64,000 bases of DNA from Shewanella fidelis ATCC BAA-318 (GTDB lineage Bacteria; Pseudomonadota; Gammaproteobacteria; Enterobacterales; Shewanellaceae), in contig NZ_KI912462.1 of the NCBI RefSeq assembly GCF_000518605.1, positions 108,528 through 172,527 on the forward strand. Reading direction: 5' to 3'. Position 1 is the stretch's first letter; each line of letters opens with the position of its first letter. A program made the translations under genes and the position numbers. This document shows positions 49,583-57,535 of this stretch, piece after piece. A model generated the notes under the pieces. It was not told where the DNA came from. It made no database searches and was given only the letters and a program-made list of their open reading frames with translations.

Positions 49583-50521
49583 CTAAACTGATTTAAACTC
49601 AGCTTGAGTAAACTCAAGTAGTTGTTCGTACAGCCATCGATGCGCAGGATCATTAATACTTTGTTTGTGCCACACCAAGCTATAAGCCACCTCACCGTAA
49701 TCCAGCGGTAAAGGCTTCACCACTAAGCCTTGAGCCTGCAAAGCGCCTTCCGCCCAACGCCGAGAACAGGTAAATAGTAATTCGCTATGGTGACACAAGA
49801 GCGCCGCACTACCAAAGTCAGCTACAGAAATCGGCACCGCACGGTTTAATTGCTGCTGCGCAAGTTGCAGTTCAAAAAACGGCGTGTTTAAGTCGGTATC
49901 GCTAATGCCTATATGACTGTAGCTAAGATAATCATGCATAGTTAGCTGCGCTTTATTAACTAACGGATGCGCCGGATGCATCAAGCACACCATCTCATCG
50001 TTAATAATGGTCTGCCACACCAATTCATGGCGTAAAATCGGTGGCTGACTTCTGTCATGGGGTAACACTATAAAGTCTAAATTACCTTTAATTAGCCCCT
50101 CAAAACCGACACTGTCTTTTGCCACGATATCTAAGCGAATATTGGGCGCTTGATTAAACACATGAGCACAAAATTTTGCAGCTAATAGCTCAAAGGTACT
50201 TTCACGCATCGCTAACGAAAAACGCCCTTCATATTGCGCGGGATTAAACGCTTCTTGAGTGACCAACTGGTTCATATCGTTAATGATCTGATGCACACTT
50301 GGACCAAGTCTACGCGCCATTGGCGTGGCAACTAGCCTGTTTCCATGACGATAAAATAGCTCGTCGTCTAAACTAAGCCTTAGCTGGCTTAAGGTTTTGC
50401 TCACCGATGAAGGGCTTAAACATAAACGCTCTGCACTGGCTGTAACACTCAGGGTATCGAGCATTACATGCAAGGTGATCAAGTGTTTCATGCTGATCCG
50501 AGAGAGCTTGACGAGATCCAT
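49583..50521 (-). CDS. LysR-family transcriptional regulator
   Basis: A 312-residue LysR protein. The HTH is in MLDTLSVTASAERLCLSPSS, then VSKTLSQLRLSL, and the effector domain occupies residues ~95-300. The subgroup looks like LeuO/NodD-type (N-terminal LVKLSRISMKHLITLHVML). It is divergent from trmL; its target is unknown, as no pathway gene adjoins. It is intact, with stop at 49583. Confidence 0.86.
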   Translation of the reverse strand: MDLVKLSRISMKHLITLHVMLDTLSVTASAERLCLSPSSVSKTLSQLRLSLDDELFYRHGNRLVATPMARRLGPSVHQIINDMNQLVTQEAFNPAQYEGRFSLAMRESTFELLAAKFCAHVFNQAPNIRLDIVAKDSVGFEGLIKGNLDFIVLPHDRSQPPILRHELVWQTIINDEMVCLMHPAHPLVNKAQLTMHDYLSYSHIGISDTDLNTPFFELQLAQQQLNRAVPISVADFGSAALLCHHSELLFTCSRRWAEGALQAQGLVVKPLPLDYGEVAYSLVWHKQSINDPAHRWLYEQLLEFTQAEFKSV

Positions 50522-50729
50522 AAATGGCCTAATAACAGTGTGTATCGATTAACTGCAATATAGACCTAATTATCGATGCGGTATATTAGCAAACTCCATA
50601 ATCACGAGACGCTTCACGCCTTACTGACACAACGGCTAATATCTTAAGGTAGCTGACAACCCCGCGCTATTTTCCGCATTGGCGTTTTTACCGTATAATC
50701 TCGGCTCACCAATTTTTAGGTAGGCTAGC

Positions 50730-51191
50730 ATGTTTCATATCGCGCTTTACGAACCGGAAATCGCTCCAAATACCGGTAATATTATCCGTTTAATTGCCAA
50801 CAATGGCTGTCATCTACATCTTATTGAGCCACTAGGCTTTGATTTAGAAGATAAAAAGTTACGCCGCGCCGGTTTAGACTATGCCGATTTAGCCAATGTC
50901 ACCCACCACAAAAACTTCGAGGCATTTCTTGAAGCTATGGCGGGTAAACGCATTATGGCTTGTACAACTAAAGGTAGCCGCCCACACTCAGAGCTAACCT
51001 TTAAGCAAGACGATGTTCTGCTATTTGGCCCTGAAAGTCGTGGTTTGCCTGCTGACATTATTGATTCAATTCCAACCGAGCAGCGTCTGCGTATTCCTAT
51101 GATGTCCACCAGCCGCAGCCTGAACCTATCGAATGCGGTAGCCATTATTAGCTATGAGGCTTGGCGCCAGCTCGATTACGCTGGTATTTAA
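50730..51191 (+). CDS. trmL: tRNA (cytidine/uridine-34-2'-O)-methyltransferase
   Basis: A 153-residue SPOUT methyltransferase. FHIALYEPEIAPNTGNIIR is the diagnostic N-terminus. LFGPESRGLP and IPMMSTSRSLNLSNAVAI are SPOUT motifs 2 and 3 forming the trefoil knot that binds SAM. It methylates the wobble ribose of tRNALeu isoacceptors. Length equals E. coli TrmL (YibK). It is followed by three 51-base hairpin repeats and a terminator. Confidence 0.95.
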   Translation: MFHIALYEPEIAPNTGNIIRLIANNGCHLHLIEPLGFDLEDKKLRRAGLDYADLANVTHHKNFEAFLEAMAGKRIMACTTKGSRPHSELTFKQDDVLLFGPESRGLPADIIDSIPTEQRLRIPMMSTSRSLNLSNAVAIISYEAWRQLDYAGI

Positions 51192-51202
51192 AGCGTTGCA
51201 AA

Positions 51203-51355
51203 CACAACGCCAAAAGCTATCCATCCATGGGCTTTTGGCATAAGTGTTCCAGACACAACGCCAAAAGCTATCCGTCCATGGGCTTTTGGCATAAGTGTTC
51301 CAGACACAACGCCAAAAGCTATCCGTCCATGGGCTTTTGGCATAAGTGTTCCAGA
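51203..51355. repeat. three tandem 51-bp hairpin repeats
   Basis: Exact 51-base period starting at 51203, 51254 and 51305. Each unit holds the 9-base stem GCCAAAAGC / GCTTTTGGC around a TCCATGG-containing loop and ends GTGTTCCAGA. Copies 2 and 3 are identical; copy 1 differs by one base in the loop (ATCC for GTCC). Apparent frames on both strands here are products of the period. Confidence 0.95.
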
Positions 51356-51359
51356 CACA

Positions 51360-51386
51360 AAAAAGCCGCGATAATCGCGGCTTTTT
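51360..51386. terminator. bidirectional terminator
   Basis: Stem AAAAAGCCGCG / CGCGGCTTTTT with a 5-base loop, between trmL (with its repeats) and the M16 operon. Confidence 0.9.
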
Positions 51387-51413
51387 GCTGTGGGTAATCA
51401 CTATATTTCAGTG

Positions 51414-52874
51414 TTAACCACCAAAACCAACATCAGTCATATTGACTTGTTTTACCTTGCCGTGCTCTTTGGCAATTGGTGCAATTTTCGCTGCATTACC
51501 AATAATCACAAACTGCAGGTTTTTCTGCGGGAAGTAAGTGTCAATCAAACGTTTAGACTCTGCTAACGTTAAGCCGTCAACCTTAGCTTGAAACTCATTA
51601 ATAAAGGCATCGTCAAAGCCATATAAGTACATATCAGACATTAAACCCGCGAGCTGACCACTGGTTTCATACTTAGGTGGGAACTGACCTTTTACATAGG
51701 CTTTGGCTGAATCAAGGGTCGCTTGATCTAAGCCTTTCTCCCACAGTCTGGCATAGGTTTTTAAGGCTAAGTCGATGGTCTCTTTAGTGGTAGCCGTTTG
51801 AGTAAAAGTACTGATTTTGAAGGTACCTGACGCCGAATAAGCACTAAAGCCTGAACGCGCGCCATAGGTTAGGCCAGCATTAACACGTAGCTCGTCATTA
51901 AGCCATGAGGTAAAACGGCCTCCTAACACTGTATTAATCACGCTAAGGCCGACAAAATCAGGGTTGTCACGGCTAATCCCCATGCCGCCAATTAAAAACG
52001 TGGTTTCAATGGCATCAGGCTTATCTACGAGCAATACATCAGCTTCATCTAGTGTTGGTAAGCCTGTTGACAGGTCGATGAGTGCTGCAGGTTCAGTGTC
52101 TTGCCAGTCAGCAAACAAACTTGCTAACTTAGCCTGCATTTCGGCAGGATCAAAGTCACCCACTACACTGATGGCCGTATTTGATGGCTGGTAAAAACTC
52201 TTATGAAATGCGCGTAATTGATTCACTGTTAGCTCAGATAACGAGTCACGGTTACCTGAAGTGGCATTGCCATACGGATGCTCACCAAATACCAATTTAT
52301 CATAGTAGCGATTAATTACCGCCCGCGGGCTCTCTTTCGCTTGTGATAATCCAGCGATTTCTCGTTGACGCAGCTTATCGAATTCACTCGCATCAAAGTC
52401 TGGTGCCACTAAAATATCTTTAATCAGTGGTAGCATTTTATCGCTATCTTTAGCCATAAAATCACTACTTATATAGCTGCCTTCTTTACCTGCACCACTG
52501 TTTAAACTCGCCCCTAAAAAATCGACCTCTTGTTCGATTTCCAACTTAGTCTTACCGCCAGCACCTAGCATAAGCCCCGCCGCAGTTAGCTCTGCCACGC
52601 CCGATGTGGTGTCGTTGACCGCCCCCGCTCGCACTGTCGCATTCACCGTAATTAACGGCACTTCACGCTGCGGCATTAAATACACAGTTAAACCATTTGC
52701 CAGCGTGACTTGCTGGTAGGCCGGCACACTGAAGCTACCGGTATCAACAGTTGTTGCGACAGGTGTTGTTGCACAACCAGCAAGCGTTAATGCGCCAGCT
52801 ATAGCCACCGCGGTTAGTAACTGTTTAGGGTGCAGTAATGTCAGCCCACCTTTAGATGAATCAAATGTTTTCAT
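51414..52874 (-). CDS. M16-family peptidase-like lipoprotein (non-catalytic subunit)
   Basis: A 486-residue M16 protein with a lipoprotein signal (LTLAGC, Cys ~33). It has the two-domain M16 fold, but the HxxEH zinc motif is missing: TSGVAELTAAGLMLGAG occupies that place. RYYDKLVFGEHPYGNATSG is the conserved later segment. Such subunits pair with a catalytic M16 protein, here the gene just upstream, which overlaps it by 4 bases. Together they probably degrade peptides in the periplasm or at a membrane. Confidence 0.87.
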   Translation of the reverse strand: MKTFDSSKGGLTLLHPKQLLTAVAIAGALTLAGCATTPVATTVDTGSFSVPAYQQVTLANGLTVYLMPQREVPLITVNATVRAGAVNDTTSGVAELTAAGLMLGAGGKTKLEIEQEVDFLGASLNSGAGKEGSYISSDFMAKDSDKMLPLIKDILVAPDFDASEFDKLRQREIAGLSQAKESPRAVINRYYDKLVFGEHPYGNATSGNRDSLSELTVNQLRAFHKSFYQPSNTAISVVGDFDPAEMQAKLASLFADWQDTEPAALIDLSTGLPTLDEADVLLVDKPDAIETTFLIGGMGISRDNPDFVGLSVINTVLGGRFTSWLNDELRVNAGLTYGARSGFSAYSASGTFKISTFTQTATTKETIDLALKTYARLWEKGLDQATLDSAKAYVKGQFPPKYETSGQLAGLMSDMYLYGFDDAFINEFQAKVDGLTLAESKRLIDTYFPQKNLQFVIIGNAAKIAPIAKEHGKVKQVNMTDVGFGG

Positions 52875-54202
52875 TGGTCAGCCTCCTCTTCTGCAGCCAG
52901 CACTGCAACGGTACGATTTGAACGTTTTAGATAAGTTTGTGCTACGCGCTGAATATCCGCAGGTGTGACCTTGTTATATTGCTCTGGCGCATTAAACAAC
53001 TTGTCGTAACTGCCAAAAAACAGCTCGTATGTACCAATAGTATTGGCTTTACCATTGATGGTTTCCATGGTGCGATAAAAGCCCATTAGCTTGATGTTTT
53101 TGACTTTTTCAAGCTCTGTCTCAGTCACGCCCTCTTCGGCGATTCGCTTAATTTCGGCAAGCATTGCTCCTTCTAACTCTGCTGCCGTCACTCCAGGATT
53201 AGCTACGCCCATAACGTAAAACAGGTTCGGATCAAACGACATTGGCATGTAGGTATCCACTTGAATTGCCACTTGCTTGTCGACCAGCCCTTGATACATG
53301 CGCGAGCTATTACCCGTGGTGAGGATTGATGACAACAGATCCAGTGCGTAATAGTCACTGTTAGAGGTTGCTGGTACGTGATAACCCAACATCACATTTG
53401 GCGTGCTCACCGAGGCTTTTTGCACAAATACGCGGCGCTCACCTTTTTGCAGCGGCTCAACGGTTTTAACCTCTCTTGGTGGCGCTTGCGCAGGAATTGG
53501 CGCAAAGTACTTATCAGCTAACTTTTTTACTTCTGCCAGCTTTACATCACCCGCTATCACGACAACAGCATTATTGGGCGCATAGTAAGTTTTATGGTAT
53601 TGGGTTAAGTCTTCTAAGGTCCAAGCGGCAATATCTGATTCATGACCAATCACCGACCAACTGTAAGGATGCGCTCTAAAGGCTGCGCCTTTAAGCTCCT
53701 CTTGGATCACCCGCCAGTTTGAATTTTCCAATCCAGTTAAACGCTCTGAGGCTACAACACCACGCTCGCTTTCAACCATCTGTTCATTAATATCTAGGTT
53801 TTCAATGCGGTCCGCTTCAAGATCAAAGATGGTTTCAATCGCATTGGCGGGGAACCAATCGGTATAAACCGTTAAATTTTCTGTGGTGTAAGCATTGTTA
53901 GCGCCGCCAGCAGCTTCCATGGTGCGATCAAACATTTTTGGGCCGTATTTCTTAGCGCCATTAAACATCATATGCTCAAAAAAATGCGAAATCCCGGTGA
54001 TCCCTGGAACCTCGTTGCGTGAGCCGACTTTCCAAAATAAGTACATATTGGCATTGGGGATAGAACTGTCTTCTAACACCATAATTTTCATGCCGTTATC
54101 TAAAGTAAAACTTTGAATATCTTCAGCTTTAGTGGCGTGAGCCATCGGCGTTGCCATTAGCAAGCCAAGCGACATCAGCAATGCCTTGGTATAGCGCTTC
54201 AT
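52871..54202 (-). CDS. M16-family zinc metallopeptidase (catalytic subunit)
   Basis: A 443-residue protein with a Sec signal (cleavage after AHA, residue ~23) and the inverted zinc motif HFFEH (residues 73-77). The downstream Glu region is in NLTVYTDWFPANAIE, and the second domain begins near residue 220. It belongs to the PqqL/YmxG-like branch that acts as a pair with an inactive partner, encoded next with a 4-base overlap (ATGA). It is expected in the periplasm, cutting medium-length peptides. A striking long hairpin lies in its 5' leader region (54221-54275). Confidence 0.9.
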   Translation of the reverse strand: MKRYTKALLMSLGLLMATPMAHATKAEDIQSFTLDNGMKIMVLEDSSIPNANMYLFWKVGSRNEVPGITGISHFFEHMMFNGAKKYGPKMFDRTMEAAGGANNAYTTENLTVYTDWFPANAIETIFDLEADRIENLDINEQMVESERGVVASERLTGLENSNWRVIQEELKGAAFRAHPYSWSVIGHESDIAAWTLEDLTQYHKTYYAPNNAVVVIAGDVKLAEVKKLADKYFAPIPAQAPPREVKTVEPLQKGERRVFVQKASVSTPNVMLGYHVPATSNSDYYALDLLSSILTTGNSSRMYQGLVDKQVAIQVDTYMPMSFDPNLFYVMGVANPGVTAAELEGAMLAEIKRIAEEGVTETELEKVKNIKLMGFYRTMETINGKANTIGTYELFFGSYDKLFNAPEQYNKVTPADIQRVAQTYLKRSNRTVAVLAAEEEADQ

Positions 54203-54220
54203 TATTCGCTCCTTGTTTGA

Positions 54221-54275
54221 GCACTAGCTAGTTATCAACTTTTGCATGGTGCAAAACTCGATAACAAGCTAGTGC
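54221..54275. other. 55-bp three-tier hairpin upstream of the M16 operon
   Basis: Three nested perfect stems: GCACTAGCT / AGCTAGTGC (outer), GTTATC / GATAAC (middle) and TTTTGCA / TGCAAAA (inner), with single-base or 3-base symmetric interruptions and a 3-base apex. It begins 18 bases before the M16 start and would be in the leader RNA. Confidence 0.75.
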
Positions 54276-54469
54276 GACATCTATCGTTAGTGAGATCTCA
54301 CTATGAAATCAGCGTCCATCAAAAAGCAAATCAGGTCGAAAATCAAATTAACAGCACAAATATTTGTAACTTAAGGTAAACATGCCGTAACAAATCGCTA
54401 AATGAATTTTAATTAAGCGCAGCTTTATGCTAGTTTCGAACCCTAATTCACCGAAAGTTAGGCCGCTTT

Positions 54470-55147
54470 ATGCCAACAGAAGAGGACTTCAAAACATTAG
54501 ACTCGCTTAGCTGCAATACCGAAGTTCACTTGCAGCTACTTACGCCAACCCAAACCATACGGCTACGCAGCCGCTTAATCGGTATCGATCCCGGTCGTGC
54601 AGTGATTTTATCTGTCGGACATGATAAATCTTGGCAGAATGCCAGTGCATTTATCAGAGAACGACAAACTGTGATTATTCGGGTGGTAAATAGCGATGAA
54701 CAAGATGCCAACATCTTGGCCTTTAGAAGTTCCATTCAGCAAGTTTTGAGTACTACAGGACGCTGGCTGATAGTAACCTACCCTCGTGAACTGCAAACTG
54801 TTGCACTAAGACAACACTCACGCGTGCCCATTCATATAGAGGCTAATCTCACCGCTGTCGACTCAAACGAATCTATAGCCAGCGGCCACCTAAAAGATAT
54901 CTCGATTAAAGGCGGCGCATTTGTCGCAGCAGCCAGAAGTGATTTGATTATTGATAGTCAGTTTCAGCTCAATATCGCACTAGAAGAGGAAATGCTCAGT
55001 ATTGCTGTCACCTTGAAAAACCAACAAGAACTCGAACCACAATCGGGTTTAGCTCAATATGGTTTTGTGCTGGGAGACGATGAACAGATGAACACTGAGC
55101 TAATCCAAAAAATTGTATTACAGCATTTAACTAGCACAACCAAATAG
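54470..55147 (+). CDS. PilZ-domain protein (YcgR-like, c-di-GMP effector)
   Basis: A 225-residue protein. The N-terminal half (residues ~10-105) resembles the YcgR N-terminal beta-barrel. The PilZ domain starts at LRQHSRVPIHIEANL (the RxxxR motif appears as RQHSR) and continues with DISIKGGAF, the D/NxSxxG motif; both bind c-di-GMP. It likely links c-di-GMP to motility or surface behaviour, in line with the GGDEF-EAL gene 2.4 kb away. It is a single-gene unit; the target is unknown. Confidence 0.87.
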   Translation: MPTEEDFKTLDSLSCNTEVHLQLLTPTQTIRLRSRLIGIDPGRAVILSVGHDKSWQNASAFIRERQTVIIRVVNSDEQDANILAFRSSIQQVLSTTGRWLIVTYPRELQTVALRQHSRVPIHIEANLTAVDSNESIASGHLKDISIKGGAFVAAARSDLIIDSQFQLNIALEEEMLSIAVTLKNQQELEPQSGLAQYGFVLGDDEQMNTELIQKIVLQHLTSTTK

Positions 55148-55153
55148 CAAACG

Positions 55154-55179
55154 GCCACTCATTTATAGTGGCTGTTTTA
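55154..55179. terminator. possible terminator after the PilZ gene
   Basis: GCCACT / AGTGGC with a 7-base loop, then TGTTTTA. It overlaps the last codon of the convergent gene. Confidence 0.45.
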
Positions 55180-56139
55180 TTGACTAAGAAACACCTGCTC
55201 AATTTTATGCAGTATATGGGGCGATTTCAGCTCGGTTTCACCGGTCATTAAAAATGAGAAGTTCTCAGCAATGATCTCTTCTGGGTGAATAATATAGTTA
55301 GTGTTACGGCCAATTTGCTTAAAGAAGCCCTTCAGCTCTGACACTTTAACAATTTGCGGCTTATCAGCATCGTAGATATTCGTGCTAGCCTGCTCTGAGT
55401 CGCCAACGATCACAAACTTAAACTCTAGATAATCGAAAAACTCACCGCCTTTTTCTAGGTTATATTGCGCTTCTGAATACAGAATAGGCACTGTCCAAAC
55501 TGCCTTACCTTGGTAATTGACTCTGATGCCAAAGTCATTAATTGGTGCATCAGGGTTGGTAATTTTTTGTGAGCCTAGCGCAGTTGGGAAACTGATTTCT
55601 CCCAGCGGATAAAAGCCTATCGCTTGATATAATTTTTGCTTAATCTCAGGATTATGCCGAGAATATATATGCAGTAACTCATGGGCGATTAACCCCGGTA
55701 AGCCCTTGGCATTGTTTAGCTGCTTTTGCTGTAAAATAATCGCTTGGCCGCGAGTATAAGCTGCGCCGCCCTCCTCTAAACCTGTGGTTTTGATTAGCTC
55801 AATGGGCTTAGGTAGCTCAACTTTTAATGCCGTTAACTGTGGCAAGATCTGCAAATAAGCTTGATTAACCGCTGCTTTGTCAGCATCTGTCCAATCTAAG
55901 GTTTGCGTTGCTACAAAGGCTAAATATTCGCTTTTGCTTGGTAGATCTGCACGCTTCATCCGCGACGCCATATCAAAAGAGCTAATACCGCGTACAAACT
56001 CATCCTCTTGGGTTAACACTGCAGCCGCTTCTGTCTTAGTTAAAAACGAGATAGCCTCTGCTGCCCACGCACTGGTTGATACAGAAATACTCAAGCACAA
56101 CAACATGCCGTAGATAAGTACTGATCCTCTTGCCTTCAT
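55177..56139 (-). CDS. secreted HExxH zinc metallopeptidase-like protein, unrecognised family
   Basis: A 320-residue protein with a Sec signal (MKARGSVLIYGMLLCLSIS, cleavage near SAWA). HELLH (residues 153-157) is a zinc motif, and HPEEIIAENFSFL (~residue 285) offers the third glutamate ligand, so a gluzincin-like peptidase is plausible. I cannot name the family. ATG 56139 is preferred because AAAGGA lies 9 bases upstream; a longer frame begins at 56160. It stands alone between convergent and unrelated genes. Likely periplasmic or secreted. Confidence 0.75.
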   Translation of the reverse strand: MKARGSVLIYGMLLCLSISVSTSAWAAEAISFLTKTEAAAVLTQEDEFVRGISSFDMASRMKRADLPSKSEYLAFVATQTLDWTDADKAAVNQAYLQILPQLTALKVELPKPIELIKTTGLEEGGAAYTRGQAIILQQKQLNNAKGLPGLIAHELLHIYSRHNPEIKQKLYQAIGFYPLGEISFPTALGSQKITNPDAPINDFGIRVNYQGKAVWTVPILYSEAQYNLEKGGEFFDYLEFKFVIVGDSEQASTNIYDADKPQIVKVSELKGFFKQIGRNTNYIIHPEEIIAENFSFLMTGETELKSPHILHKIEQVFLSQ

Positions 56140-56215
56140 ACTGCTCATTCCTTTGTTCATATCTTGCTACTGACTATAGCAAGCTAAGGTTATACGGCGA
56201 CAGCGCTAAATAGTT

Positions 56216-56851
56216 TTAGCACTTAGTAAATAACACAACATCATTACCCAATACTTCGAGCTCCCAGCCATAGTGTTCGGCGATCCACTCAAATGTCTCC
56301 GTCGCATAAAAATTGATATGGGTTAAATCATTCTTGTAATGCCATCGGCTAAATGCCACCACATCTGTGACACGTTTAGTCATGATCAACAGTAACGCTC
56401 CCGGCTTTAGCAGGCTGTCGAGCTTTGCTAACAGCGCTTTAGCATCCGCCACATGCTCAATCACTTCTGTCATTGTGACAAAGTCATACTGCTTAGCCAG
56501 CAGTTGCGGCTGATTAAAGTAATACAGGTCGTAATTGCTCATCGCAATACCTTGCTCAGCAGCCATTACGCTAATGGTTGGCCCCGGGCCACAACCAAAA
56601 TCTAAACCTTTAGCATTGCTATCGATCCGTGCAAGTACAGGATCTAACGCCCGCGACAAGAACTTGCGATAACCTAAGTCATTGGCATCATTCTCATGCT
56701 GATCATAAATCGCTTTTTCAGCAGCTGCGCTGAGCAAAAACTCATTTGGTACACTCACTAAAGCGCAGTTTTCACAGCGCATATATTGACGAAATTTGTC
56801 TTGATGAAAAAGTTGCAGCTTAGGCTGTTGGCACAACGGACAATTACTCAA
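56216..56851 (-). CDS. class I SAM-dependent methyltransferase with N-terminal zinc ribbon
   Basis: A 211-residue protein. Residues 4-30 contain two CxxC pairs (CPLCQQP and CENCALV), a zinc-ribbon. A Rossmann methyltransferase follows, with motif I GLDFGCGPGPT, MTEVIEHV as motif IV and LKPGALLLIMT as motif VI. Two-part proteins like this methylate varied small molecules or cell-wall/LPS parts; the substrate here is unknown. The stop is followed by nothing obvious; the upstream gene is 37 bases away on the same strand. Confidence 0.85.
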   Translation of the reverse strand: MSNCPLCQQPKLQLFHQDKFRQYMRCENCALVSVPNEFLLSAAAEKAIYDQHENDANDLGYRKFLSRALDPVLARIDSNAKGLDFGCGPGPTISVMAAEQGIAMSNYDLYYFNQPQLLAKQYDFVTMTEVIEHVADAKALLAKLDSLLKPGALLLIMTKRVTDVVAFSRWHYKNDLTHINFYATETFEWIAEHYGWELEVLGNDVVLFTKC

Positions 56852-56888
56852 AGGGGCTTCCTGAAATAGCTAAAAATAAAATCTTAAT

Positions 56889-57239
56889 TTACGGTGTAGG
56901 GATTTTACGATCTTTTGACGCGGCTTCTCGGGCTTCGCGTAAATATTTTTGCTCGCGTGATTCACGCTGCTTAAATTGCTGTTGAGCTTTCAACCTTTGC
57001 TCGGTTTGCCACTCTGCCGACTCTTGACGTTTTAGCACTTTTTGCTCACGGACTTGGGTTTGCTTTGTTGCATCACGCGCTTTTTGTAATTGCTCTTGCT
57101 CAACTTTATGTTTGATATCATCCGCCTGCTTTACTACCGAATTAGCGCTAACTCGTTCAGGTTCACTCGCATTCGCAACCCCATAACAAGCTAATGTTAT
57201 TACAAAGATCAGTCGAACCATTCGTCCAAATGTTGTCAT
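56889..57239 (-). CDS. small secreted coiled-coil protein
   Basis: A 116-residue protein with a Sec signal (MTTFGRMVRLIFVITLACYGVANA). A highly charged Lys/Glu/Gln-rich helix of ~85 residues follows with repeated EQK/RE units, a single long coiled coil. ATG 57239 is chosen: AAGGA precedes it and a signal peptide follows at once, while the longer frame to 57365 lacks both. It may share a transcript with the methyltransferase. Function unknown. Confidence 0.65.
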   Translation of the reverse strand: MTTFGRMVRLIFVITLACYGVANASEPERVSANSVVKQADDIKHKVEQEQLQKARDATKQTQVREQKVLKRQESAEWQTEQRLKAQQQFKQRESREQKYLREAREAASKDRKIPTP

Positions 57240-57535
57240 AGCAGCTTCAATCCTTTTTATAAGCAACTTGCCCAAGCGGTATTCTAACAAATTCACTTGC
57301 AGCTCAATAGTTGAACCATGAACCCCAACAATATTAACTTCTGTTAAGATTGCGAAAACTATCACTTTTTTTAGCGTAAATGTTTCCTAGATTCAATTTT
57401 GTTACATCTTAATTGTACAAAGCGTCAAATAACTGTATTTTTGACACTGAGTACCTGAAATTACATCAGAATAAATAATTTTTACCGTCTACAGCATTTG
57501 ACCTTGAACAATGTCATGCCAAAAGGGAACCGAGT

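Noticed and set aside
51126..51401. Open frames on both strands with a repeated 17-residue peptide
   Set aside because: They arise from the 51-base repeat period (a multiple of three), have no ribosome site and contain the hairpins and terminator.
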